Origin: Candidatus Gastranaerophilales bacterium
Lineage (GTDB): Bacteria > Cyanobacteriota > Vampirovibrionia > Gastranaerophilales > Gastranaerophilaceae
Direction of reading: 5' to 3'
DNA length: 64,000 nucleotides
Assembly: GCA_944324945.1 (NCBI GenBank)
Contig: CALUYE010000002.1
Location: forward strand, 1-64,000
Below, in pieces: positions 44,946 to 51,814 of this stretch (position 1 is its first letter; each line of letters begins with the position of its first letter). The notes below the pieces were generated by a model. The model did not search any database. It was given only the letters and a program-made list of their open reading frames with translations, and was not told the origin of the DNA. The position numbers and the translations under genes were made by a program.

Positions 44946-44972
44946 CTTACAAAATAACCATTTTGTATAGCA
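44946..44972 (+). repeat. Inverted repeat IR1-L of candidate invertible segment
   Basis: 27 bases beginning CTTACAAAATAACCATTTTG; matches the reverse complement of 45109-45135 at 23 of 27 positions. Each copy is itself a dyad, CTTACAA or TACAAAAT arms around an AACC-like centre, as tyrosine recombinase core sites are. Confidence 0.7.
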
Positions 44973-45043
44973 TTTAATAAAAAAATCATAGAAAGCGTTG
45001 CTACTGTTTAATTTTATGAAATTTTTATCTTCTTTTAAAATGT

Positions 45044-45072
45044 AGTGTATCAAATATTTTTTCTTCATTCAA
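45044..45072 (-). promoter_or_regulatory. Leftward promoter inside the candidate invertible segment
   Basis: On the reverse strand TTGAAT (45067-45072), 17-base spacer, TACACT (45044-45049). It points away from the regulator gene at 45161; inversion of 44973-45108 would turn it towards that gene. An ACCCATATGGGT palindrome (45075-45086) sits beside its -35. A/T-rich DNA gives chance promoters, so certainty is low. Confidence 0.4.
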
Positions 45073-45108
45073 TTACCCATATGGGTTAATTTTCCAGCAT
45101 AAAAAAAT

Positions 45109-45135
45109 TGCCTTACAAAATGGTTAAATTGTAAG
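45109..45135 (-). repeat. Inverted repeat IR1-R of candidate invertible segment
   Basis: 27 bases from TGCCTTACAAAATGGTTAAA to TTGTAAG; reverse complement of IR1-L with four differences. It ends 25 bases before the regulator start. The spacer between the repeats is 136 bases. Confidence 0.7.
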
Positions 45136-45160
45136 ACACAAAAAGCTGAAAAGTGGCTCT

Positions 45161-45736
45161 ATGACAAGAAAATCGTATTTTAAACAAAGAAGAATTGAAA
45201 TATTAAAACTCGTTGGAAAAGGTTATAACGATATGGAAATTATCCACGAAATGAAAATAGGATTACCAAACTTGAAAACACAAATTTCAAGAGCAATTAA
45301 TTATTCCAATGTAACCAATAGGCACGAAGACTTTTTTGAAGCGTTTAAACAAAATTATATAAACAAAAGAGATTTAATAGTTAAGAGGGTAAACAAAATG
45401 AATGATGAAATGAAAATCAATGAAGATGTAGCATTGTTGCCAATTCAAACCATCAAAAGTGTTTTAAAAATTTCTAAAAAAACACTTGAAATGTATGAAA
45501 AAATTGGCATTTTAAAAGCAGAGAGAAAAAACGATAAAAGATATTATTCTTTATCGGATTTAGAAAAATTAAAAGCAATTGTCGTTCTTACAAGAGATTT
45601 GAGAGTTAATCTTGCAGGGGTTGACGTTGTGCTTGCAATTTTAGAGAAGTTTAAAATTAAAAATTATAACGATTTTGCGATTGAAATTGCTCAAATAATT
45701 AAAAATAAACAGGAAAAAATAAATGATAACAACTAG
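45161..45736 (+). CDS. Regulator with a LuxR-like and an HspR/MerR-like HTH
   Basis: 191 residues. Residues 8-48 (RRIEILKLVGKGYNDMEIIHEMKIGLPNLKTQISRAINY) follow the LuxR-type helix-turn-helix spacing. Residues 98-180 (IKSVLKISKKTLEMYEKIGIL, KRYYSLSDLEKLKAIVVLTRDLRVNLAGVDVVLAIL) follow the MerR group, and the LTRDLRVNLAGV piece is close to HspR. I know of no family that joins these two. A 40-residue basic linker lies between. It is the first gene right of the candidate invertible segment, so its expression would be the switch output. It overlaps the next gene by 14 bases. Confidence 0.7.
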   Translation: MTRKSYFKQRRIEILKLVGKGYNDMEIIHEMKIGLPNLKTQISRAINYSNVTNRHEDFFEAFKQNYINKRDLIVKRVNKMNDEMKINEDVALLPIQTIKSVLKISKKTLEMYEKIGILKAERKNDKRYYSLSDLEKLKAIVVLTRDLRVNLAGVDVVLAILEKFKIKNYNDFAIEIAQIIKNKQEKINDNN

Positions 45737-46028
45737 ATCAAAATTTACTATTGTTTTAAAAGCTGAAAATAAAATGGAAACTTATCGTGTATCTGAAAAA
45801 TTATTTAAAAAAATTAAAGAAATAATTGCACCTTATCGTTCAATTTGCCCTAGCGCAAAAGCCATAAGATGTATTCAGATAAATAAAATTTTTAAATCTG
45901 CTCGTGATGTTGCATGTTGGTTATGCGAAAAAGGTTTAACTAAATCAAGCAAAGCAAACGAAAGAATTAAAAATGCGTGCAGAAAAAATCGACGTGCTTA
46001 CGGTTTAAATTGGGAATTTATAGAATAA
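45723..46028 (+). CDS. Small basic hypothetical protein
   Basis: 101 residues, strongly basic, with four Cys (SICPSAKAIRC, DVACWLCEKG, KNACRKN). The middle INKIFKSARDVACWLCEKGLTKSSKANERIKNACRKNRRAYGLNW resembles short DNA-recognition helices found in phage regulators that modify replies to numbered motifs. No family is certain. It overlaps the two-HTH regulator by 14 bases and is followed by a terminator, so the two form a closed unit. Confidence 0.6.
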   Translation: MITTRSKFTIVLKAENKMETYRVSEKLFKKIKEIIAPYRSICPSAKAIRCIQINKIFKSARDVACWLCEKGLTKSSKANERIKNACRKNRRAYGLNWEFIE

Positions 46029-46070
46029 ATTTTTATGATAAAATACTCTTGAATAAGTAGAGAGGCAGAA

Positions 46071-46094
46071 AGGCTCTAAATTAGAGCCTTTTTT
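46071..46094 (+). terminator. Intrinsic terminator after the regulator unit
   Basis: AGGCTCT (46071-46077), loop AAATT, AGAGCCT (46083-46089), T run to 46094. It separates the regulator unit from the AAA+ genes. Confidence 0.85.
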
Positions 46095-46195
46095 GTACTA
46101 AATCAAACTGTTAATTTTTGTAAATAATTTGATTTTTAGGCAAAAAATAATATTGATTGGTTTTATATTGGTGGATTACAATAATAAAGAATAAT

Positions 46196-46414
46196 ATGCG
46201 TATAAATAACATACAAAATACAAGAAATATTAATGTAGTATCTTTTAATGGAGTGTTTACAACAAATATTAAAGATATTGACAAGAAGCATGGTTCTGTT
46301 GTTGTTACAGACTATGTAGATAGTTTTCAAAAAAGTGTAGATGATATAACCGATACTTACGAAAAAGAAAGAAAAAAGCTGAAAACAAATTTTTTGGCAA
46401 AAAAAGAGCGTTAA
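46196..46414 (+). CDS. N-terminal piece of the AAA+ protein, in a shifted frame
   Basis: 72 residues from the ATG at 46196. Begins MRINNIQNTRNINVVSFNGV, the short N-terminal signature common in this lineage, and ends FLAKKER at a TAA. At 46399-46405 seven A's form A-AAA-AAA in this frame; a -1 slip there continues as KKRALRKLDDEYRGRMDAW and joins the ATPase frame without loss. So this is either the first part of one 403-residue protein made by frameshifting, a broken gene, or a base-calling error in a homopolymer. Confidence 0.6.
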   Translation: MRINNIQNTRNINVVSFNGVFTTNIKDIDKKHGSVVVTDYVDSFQKSVDDITDTYEKERKKLKTNFLAKKER

Positions 46415-46443
46415 GAAAATTAGACGATGAATATAGGGGTAGA

Positions 46444-47406
46444 ATGGATGCTTGGAGGCAAGATCAAGCTATTTTTCAAAAAGCGAAAGAAGCGCATTTG
46501 AAAGACATCGAACAACTTTTAGAAACCGCAAAAAGACATAACGCTACACTTGATGAATTAATAAAATTAAAATCTGATTTTGAAGCAACCCAAAAAACAA
46601 TTGATTTAGCAAAGAAGCAACAAGCCGCAAATAAAAATAGTGGTTTTAGTAGATTAGCAGGTTATGAGCCAGAAAAAGCAACTTTGCAAAATATTTTAAT
46701 AAATAAAATTTTTGAAGAGCAATCAGGTGTGCCAACAAAACTTCCAAATGCAATTTTATTTTTTGGACCAACGGGAACCGGAAAAACTACATTTGCAATT
46801 GCATTAGCACAAGAAATAAAAGAAGGTGCAAAGCCAGTTACGATTGACACTTCTGAAGAACCAGATGATGTTATGGATGAAATAGAAGTTGAAACCAGAA
46901 GAGCTAGAAAAAAATACAAACAAACAGGCGAAAGAACAATTATTCTTTTAGATGAAGTAGAGGCAATTGCAGGCAGAGATTCAGAAGTATTAGAAGAATT
47001 AAAAGCAAAATTAACAAAAGCATTTGATGATGACAAATGCATATATATAATGACATCAAATAATCCTACGGAAATATCACCAGATATTTTAACTCCTGAC
47101 AGAACAAAATATATTGTTAGTGTAGATCCTCCTGATTTTGAAAATGCTCTTGCAGTTGTAAAGTTCTATTTTTCTGGACTTAAACAACAAGGTTTGGATT
47201 ACAATAGAATTGCTCGTGCGATAACCAACCGTTCAAATGGCAAATTTAGTAATTCTGGTATAGAAGAATTGTATAAACAATGTTGTACTAGCAAAATATG
47301 TACAACTGATGGTATAATAAATTTAATAAATAAAACATCACCCAATATTACTCAAAGTGAATTATATTCATACGAAAATGATAAAAAAGTATTTTTAGGA
47401 AGATAA
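46444..47406 (+). CDS. AAA+ ATPase, active member of an AAA pair
   Basis: 320 residues from the ATG at 46444 (AGGGG just upstream gives an independent start), or 403 if read through from 46196. A coiled-coil N-terminus (residues 1-70) leads to the AAA+ core: AILFFGPTGTGKTTFAIAL (Walker A), RTIILLDEVEAIAG (Walker B), YIMTSNNPTEI (sensor 1), DRTKYIVSVDPPDFENALAV (Arg finger/sensor region) and a C-terminal lid (ITNRSNGKFSNSGIEELYKQC). It looks like FtsH/ClpX-group remodelling ATPases without a protease. TAATG overlaps the next gene's start. Confidence 0.82.
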   Translation: MDAWRQDQAIFQKAKEAHLKDIEQLLETAKRHNATLDELIKLKSDFEATQKTIDLAKKQQAANKNSGFSRLAGYEPEKATLQNILINKIFEEQSGVPTKLPNAILFFGPTGTGKTTFAIALAQEIKEGAKPVTIDTSEEPDDVMDEIEVETRRARKKYKQTGERTIILLDEVEAIAGRDSEVLEELKAKLTKAFDDDKCIYIMTSNNPTEISPDILTPDRTKYIVSVDPPDFENALAVVKFYFSGLKQQGLDYNRIARAITNRSNGKFSNSGIEELYKQCCTSKICTTDGIINLINKTSPNITQSELYSYENDKKVFLGR

Positions 47407-47846
47407 TGCAAATGAATAATACTGTTAATAATTCAAATATTTACACAAAAACCAACGCTATGCTCGTTGGTGCTACTGGCGTTGCTGGTGCTTTGGGTGG
47501 CATTGCAAAAAGTCATTTTTTAGACAAGCCGGATGTCCAAAAAGGTTTAGAACAGGAATTTCATAAATACACTAGAGCTGTTGCTCAAAATGAAATTGAT
47601 ATAAAAGACACTTTTGAGCGTACAGTAAAAAATCAAGAACTTAAAGATAATTTTAACAAATTATGTGATTACTGGTATAATACTGGCTTAAAAAAAGTAA
47701 ATAAAAAAAATATAATAATTGGTTCATTGATTGGTATTGCGGTCGGAATAGCAGGAGTAGTTGCAAAAAATTTATTAAAGAAAAATAAAGGCACTACAAA
47801 TGAAACTGGCACCAATAAAATACAATACTATAACGCACAAAAATAG
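47406..47846 (+). CDS. Membrane protein of the AAA+ module
   Basis: 146 residues with two hydrophobic segments, near 17-34 (NAMLVGATGVAGALGGIA) and 101-120 (NIIIGSLIGIAVGIAGVVA), and a helical loop between them (QEFHKYTRAVAQNEIDIKDTFERTVKNQELKDNF). Starts within the ATPase stop codon (TAATG); a second ATG lies two codons on. Its end overlaps the next gene by 47 bases in another frame. No family known. The setting suggests it ties the AAA+ proteins to the membrane. Confidence 0.65.
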   Translation: MQMNNTVNNSNIYTKTNAMLVGATGVAGALGGIAKSHFLDKPDVQKGLEQEFHKYTRAVAQNEIDIKDTFERTVKNQELKDNFNKLCDYWYNTGLKKVNKKNIIIGSLIGIAVGIAGVVAKNLLKKNKGTTNETGTNKIQYYNAQK

Positions 47847-48843
47847 TAATTATAATAGAATAAACAATACTGCATTCAAAACAACAGCACAAAATATATC
47901 TTTTGGAAGCTCAGAAGAGACTCTTTCGAAAATTAATTCAGATATTAACGCAATCTCTAATTCTTATAAATTTAAAACAAAAATGAGCTCATTAAGAAGA
48001 AAATCACTCAATGATAGAGTATCTTATGATGATTTTATAGTTGCATCCATGTTTGCTTACAATGAACATGCAGTTAATTTTCCAATAAAGGAAGATTTTT
48101 TTGAATATAAAATAAAAGCAAGGTTTATAGAAGCTGTTAAAAAATATTTAAATCTTGAAATACAAAAAGAATTAAATGACTTCTTAAAAGCGAATTATTC
48201 TTGGGGATTTTTTACAGATAAAAAATATGGTGGCTCTGAATCTTTTGCAATAGCAATTCCTTGTGTATTACCATATATTAAAGGATATGAAGCCGAAATT
48301 AGTGTATTAAAATTAAAAGATCTTGAAAAAAAAGAGGCGGGTTTAAGAAAAGATATTGATAAACAAGATAAAGTAATAACTACAAAAGAACAATTAAGCA
48401 ATGAATATTTAAAGCCAGTACAAGCTGTCCAAAAAGATTCCACGCTTAACTTGCCAAATTCTATTATGCTAGAATGCAAAGATAAAGCTATAGCCAATGA
48501 AATTATGCAGTGGACTTTATTAAATACCTCAGCAAGACCTATTGCTATAGGCACTAGTTCGTATGATTCAAACTCTGCAGTAAGAAATAAACTAAAATCT
48601 GCACTAGAAAATGCACGCGAAACTTATGAAAATTATCGAACACCAACATTGATATATTGTGAAAATTTTGACAAGTTGTTGCAAAATTCAAATCCTAAAT
48701 CTGAACTAGCTGCAATAAAAGCATTATTATCTAATACTTACGAAAAATATCATGCTACTATTATTTTTACTACAGCCAATTCGAATACTATAGAAAACGT
48801 GTTAAAGCAACCCCACAGAATGAAGCAAATAAAAGTTGAATAA
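47800..48843 (+). CDS. AAA-like partner without Walker motifs
   Basis: 347 residues. The N-terminus holds AQNISFGSSEE, the lineage signature. Residues 215-345 line up with the neighbouring ATPase: LNLPNSIMLECKDKAIANEI takes the place of LPNAILFFGPTGTGKTTFAI but has no P-loop; ARETYENYRTPTLIYCENFDKLL matches RARKKYKQTGERTIILLDEV with E-N in place of D-E; TIIFTTANSNTIENVL matches sensor 1. So it seems to be a catalytically dead AAA domain that would form a mixed ring with the ATPase. The alignment is by eye. Confidence 0.6.
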   Translation: MKLAPIKYNTITHKNSNYNRINNTAFKTTAQNISFGSSEETLSKINSDINAISNSYKFKTKMSSLRRKSLNDRVSYDDFIVASMFAYNEHAVNFPIKEDFFEYKIKARFIEAVKKYLNLEIQKELNDFLKANYSWGFFTDKKYGGSESFAIAIPCVLPYIKGYEAEISVLKLKDLEKKEAGLRKDIDKQDKVITTKEQLSNEYLKPVQAVQKDSTLNLPNSIMLECKDKAIANEIMQWTLLNTSARPIAIGTSSYDSNSAVRNKLKSALENARETYENYRTPTLIYCENFDKLLQNSNPKSELAAIKALLSNTYEKYHATIIFTTANSNTIENVLKQPHRMKQIKVE

Positions 48844-48844
48844 A

Positions 48845-49174
48845 TTACTTTGATTGCTGTTCTTTTTTTGCTTCTTTATTTTTTTGATATATTTTTGCAA
48901 AGGTAACTACCCCCATTGTAGCCAAAGCACTAACAGTTGCAGACATTAAAGATATTCCAATAGTTTTTGGTATGAAATTTTTTGTTGCTTTTGTAATATT
49001 CATTTTTGTTAAATGCATACCAGCTACAGCTAACCCTATTATAGCTGCAGCAATTGAACCACTTTCCATATCATTTTCTGAAAATTTTAAATCTACTTCT
49101 TTAGCTTTAAAGGTTAGATGTTTATGATTTTGATTTTGATAATTTTTTATATTAGTAATATTATTTATTTTCAT
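48845..49174 (-). CDS. Small membrane protein, lineage-type N-terminus
   Basis: 109 residues. Begins MKINNITNIKNYQNQNHKHL then TFKAKEVDL, the N-terminal signature. Two hydrophobic segments (GSIAAAIIGLAVAGMHL and IGISLMSATVSALATMGVVTFAKIY) and a Lys-rich tail. AGGAGG precedes the ATG. Third gene of a leftward unit (nuclease, 178-residue protein, this one); its stop is one base from that of the rightward AAA unit. Confidence 0.65.
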   Translation of the reverse strand: MKINNITNIKNYQNQNHKHLTFKAKEVDLKFSENDMESGSIAAAIIGLAVAGMHLTKMNITKATKNFIPKTIGISLMSATVSALATMGVVTFAKIYQKNKEAKKEQQSK

Positions 49175-49180
49175 AATTGT

Positions 49181-49717
49181 TTACCTCCTATAAAAAGTTT
49201 CTTTATCTAATTTAAATCTTTTTAAGTCTTCCTGCAATATTTCTGGTTTTGTTTGTTGAATTGCATCAAGTAAACTTTGTGTGTTTATTCTACCATTATT
49301 TTGCATTTTTGTTAATTCGACAATATTTTTAATTTGACCATTGCTATACCTTGCTTGCTGGACTTGACATTGTTTTTCAAAAGCATCTATTACTTTATTA
49401 AAATCAACCTCAATTGTTTTAGTATTTATTGTTGAACCAGAAGCAATTATTTGAGGTTTTGGTGCAAAAAATTTATTTTTCTTCTTTTTATCTTTCTTTA
49501 CATCTTTATTCTCAAAAACACTATCCATCTGCTCAAAAGCTTTATTAGCGGCTTTTTCTATTTTCCAAGCAATATAGCTTCTGTCCAAATTAACAGTAAT
49601 TACACATATAATTACCGTATATACCAGTAAACTAATATTTAATTGCAATCCGATTTTTTGAGTAGTTTCTGCAAGTTTCGTATATAACTCTTTTATTTTT
49701 ACATTATTTATTTTCAT
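49181..49717 (-). CDS. Hypothetical protein with one membrane segment
   Basis: 178 residues. A single membrane helix (residues 24-43, QLNISLLVYTVIICVITVNL) is followed by a Lys-rich linker (VKKDKKKKNKFFAPKP) and a helical soluble domain (DFNKVIDAFEKQCQVQQARYSNGQIKNIVELTKMQ). GAGGT precedes the ATG. It lies 12 bases after the nuclease and six before the next gene. No family recognised. Confidence 0.6.
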   Translation of the reverse strand: MKINNVKIKELYTKLAETTQKIGLQLNISLLVYTVIICVITVNLDRSYIAWKIEKAANKAFEQMDSVFENKDVKKDKKKKNKFFAPKPQIIASGSTINTKTIEVDFNKVIDAFEKQCQVQQARYSNGQIKNIVELTKMQNNGRINTQSLLDAIQQTKPEILQEDLKRFKLDKETFYRR

Positions 49718-49729
49718 AACTTGACCTCA

Positions 49730-50782
49730 TTATTTTGAATTAATACACAATATTTCATTAATTTTTTCTTTTATCTGTTCACAAAAACTAAATATATCAT
49801 CAACAGAATTTATTGCGATTTTTTCTTCTTTTTTATCTTTTACGAATGCTATATATTTTTGAGAGCGGTTAAAATATAATCTACATATAGTTTTTCTTAT
49901 ATTATCGTCTAATAAGACATTAAAATAACTTGCATTATCTCTATATGTTATTCTTTTTGTATCAACAACACCATTTAAAAGACTTTTTACTATTGCGTAG
50001 CCTTCTAATTCTTCAAGGGTCGTTATAATTTCGTTTTTTGTTTCTTTAGTTTCTTGTTTGGAGCTTAAATTAAAATCGAGGGATGTTTTCATTACTTTTG
50101 ACATAAAGAGATTAAATGCTTCTATGGTAGTATTTTTATGTTTTTCAATAATTCTATCGGTAATGCGACCTTCACAAACTCCAGATTTATTTATTAAATA
50201 CCTTATAAAATCATCGCTGGGCTGTCTGTATTCATTTTCAATAACTTCTTCAAATTGCTTGATATACTTTAAATCACCTGCGTTTGAAAATGCTTTTTCT
50301 ATATCAAAATTTTCTTTGCAAAATTCAGAGAGGGTTTCTATCTGATTTTCTTTGAAATCTAATAAGTTAAAGGTAAAAAACGGTTCATTATCTAATTTGC
50401 CAGCAGATTCAATATCAGAAAAGAATTTATATACAATGCCATTTGATAAAATTATAAACTTTGCGTCAGTAACGCTAAAATATCTTATAAGTTGAGTTGC
50501 GTGTTTTTTAATATCTAAAGATTTATTATCAACTTTCTTGCACTCAATAAGTATTATCGGTTTATTATCTTTTAATATTGCGTAGTCAACCTTTTCACCT
50601 TTTTTAACTCCGACATCTGCAATATATTCAGGTACAACTTCTATAGGGTTAAAAACATCATATCCAAGAGCATTAATAAAAGGCATAATTAATGCGTTTT
50701 TTGTTGCTTCTTCTGTTTGCAAGCTGTCTTTCATAGCTGAACAGCGTTCTTTTAGTTGGTTAATCTTTTCAATAAATTCCAT
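49730..50782 (-). CDS. Stand-alone HsdR-N-type PD-(D/E)xK nuclease
   Basis: 350 residues. Residues 15-125 match the N-terminal nuclease domain of type I restriction enzymes: TEEATKNALIMPFINALGYDVFNPIEVVPEYIADVGVKKGEKVDYAILKDNKPIILIECKKV, with the catalytic Asp in KVDYAIL, the E-x-K in LIECKK, and the downstream helix KKHATQLIRYFSV. There is no helicase part; the C-terminal half is a separate domain (YAIVKSLLNGVVDTKRITYRDNASYF) of unknown role. Such stand-alone proteins occur in phages and islands. A defence or element-stability role is inference from context. Confidence 0.8.
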   Translation of the reverse strand: MEFIEKINQLKERCSAMKDSLQTEEATKNALIMPFINALGYDVFNPIEVVPEYIADVGVKKGEKVDYAILKDNKPIILIECKKVDNKSLDIKKHATQLIRYFSVTDAKFIILSNGIVYKFFSDIESAGKLDNEPFFTFNLLDFKENQIETLSEFCKENFDIEKAFSNAGDLKYIKQFEEVIENEYRQPSDDFIRYLINKSGVCEGRITDRIIEKHKNTTIEAFNLFMSKVMKTSLDFNLSSKQETKETKNEIITTLEELEGYAIVKSLLNGVVDTKRITYRDNASYFNVLLDDNIRKTICRLYFNRSQKYIAFVKDKKEEKIAINSVDDIFSFCEQIKEKINEILCINSK

Positions 50783-50834
50783 ATAGCAAATACCTCATTA
50801 TTTTTTAACTACCTCAACAGGATATTAACACAAA

Positions 50835-50867
50835 AAGGAATATAAATATACCTTATTTTGGTTAAGG
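50835..50867. promoter_or_regulatory. Operator-like repeats between nuclease and XRE genes
   Basis: AAGG-AATATAAATATA-CCTT (50835-50854) is a near-perfect dyad and CCTTA-N7-TAAGG (50851-50867) overlaps it. They lie in the 152-base divergent region, where an XRE repressor would bind to control both directions. Confidence 0.5.
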
Positions 50868-50934
50868 AATAGAAAGAGAGTTAAAAAGTAGTCATAAATA
50901 TTCTATTTTAAGAAAAATAGCGAGGTACAACCCT

Positions 50935-51276
50935 ATGATATTTTACGACAAGGAATTTTTAGGCAAAAAATTTAAAGAATATAGAAAAAAGGCGAAATTA
51001 ACCCAAGAAGAACTATCGGAAAAGATAGGAATTGCAGAAAAACACTATGGAAAACTGGAAAGAGGTGTTTTTATGCCTAGTCTTGAAACATTTTTTAAAT
51101 TAATAGATGTTTTAAATGTTCCGCTATCAGAGTTTGGGTTTCAAGTTGAAGAAAACAAAAATACGAATAGGGATAAGATTATTAAAGAAGTGTATTCTTC
51201 TAATAATGCAGAGTTAGAGTTATTTTTAAATTTCATAGAGTCGATAAAGAAATATAATAAGAAAATTAAGGGATAG
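50935..51276 (+). CDS. XRE-family regulator of the element
   Basis: 113 residues. HTH at residues 10-66: GKKFKEYRKKAKLTQEELSEKIGIAEKHYGKLERGVFMPSLETFFKLIDVLNVPLSEFG. The C-terminal 40 residues are helical. AGCGAGG precedes the ATG. It is divergent from the nuclease operon across operator-like repeats, and four bases from a small gene it is translated with. A phage-type repressor layout. Confidence 0.85.
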   Translation: MIFYDKEFLGKKFKEYRKKAKLTQEELSEKIGIAEKHYGKLERGVFMPSLETFFKLIDVLNVPLSEFGFQVEENKNTNRDKIIKEVYSSNNAELELFLNFIESIKKYNKKIKG

Positions 51277-51280
51277 GATT

Positions 51281-51562
51281 ATGGGTAAACGTCAAGAATA
51301 TGCAAATGAATTGCTAAATTTACTATATAACTCAAAGCAGAATAACAAAACATTACTAGAAGTAAATCAAGGAGTTAAAGAGCTTATAAGAAAAGATATA
51401 AGCGGTATGATTGAGGTTATAAATGAATTGAATACACTAGGCTATACGCACGTTGTAGCCAAAAGAGGTATAGCACAGAACTTTTTTACAACTATACCAG
51501 AGGATTATTTGACATTAAAAGGTGAGGAATACCTTGAAGATATGCAAAAAAATTTTACATAA
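51281..51562 (+). CDS. Small hypothetical protein downstream of the XRE gene
   Basis: 93 residues: KRQEYANELLNLLYNSKQNN, LIRKDISGMIEVINELNTLGYTHVVAKRGIAQNFFTTIPEDYLTLKGEEYLEDM. The end (D-Y-L-T-L-K-G-E-E-Y-L) is a pattern of small winged-helix-like proteins such as YjcQ-type, though I cannot assign it. It starts four bases after the XRE stop and is the last gene before attR. Confidence 0.6.
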   Translation: MGKRQEYANELLNLLYNSKQNNKTLLEVNQGVKELIRKDISGMIEVINELNTLGYTHVVAKRGIAQNFFTTIPEDYLTLKGEEYLEDMQKNFT

Positions 51563-51702
51563 AATAATTCAACAATAATTCAACTTTTTTACAAAAAACT
51601 ACTAAAAATTATTAAAAATTAACTGATATAAAATAGCTAAAATAATTATAGGAGTAGAGCTTGTGGGATATTGTTAAAAATCACAAAAAGCAAATTTCTC
51701 AA

Positions 51703-51750
51703 CTCATAACCCGAAGGTCGTTGGTTCAAATCCAGCTCCCGCAACCATTT
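51703..51750 (+). repeat. attR: right 48-bp direct repeat (tRNA-fMet 3' half)
   Basis: Exact copy of 42461-42508. It lacks the tRNA 5' half, so it is not a second tRNA gene. Confidence 0.95.
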
Positions 51751-51752
51751 TA

Positions 51753-51774
51753 GGCTCCTTATGGAGTCTTTTTT
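51753..51774 (+). terminator. Original tRNA-fMet terminator, now 9 kb from its gene
   Basis: GGCTCC (51753-51758), loop TTAT, GGAGTC (51763-51768), six T's. It lies right after attR where the tRNA transcript would have ended before insertion. Confidence 0.7.
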
Positions 51775-51780
51775 AATATT

Positions 51781-51808
51781 TTGATTATATTTTGTATTGT
51801 ATTATAAT
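51781..51808 (+). promoter_or_regulatory. Promoter giving a leaderless exonuclease message
   Basis: TTGATT (51781-51786), 16-base spacer, TATAAT (51803-51808). The ATG at 51815 is where transcription should start, and no ribosome site precedes it. Confidence 0.6.
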
Positions 51809-51814
51809 TTAATT

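Noticed and set aside
51703-51750. A second tRNA-fMet
   Set aside because: Only the 3' half is present; the 5' half and promoter are missing, so it is an attachment-site copy.
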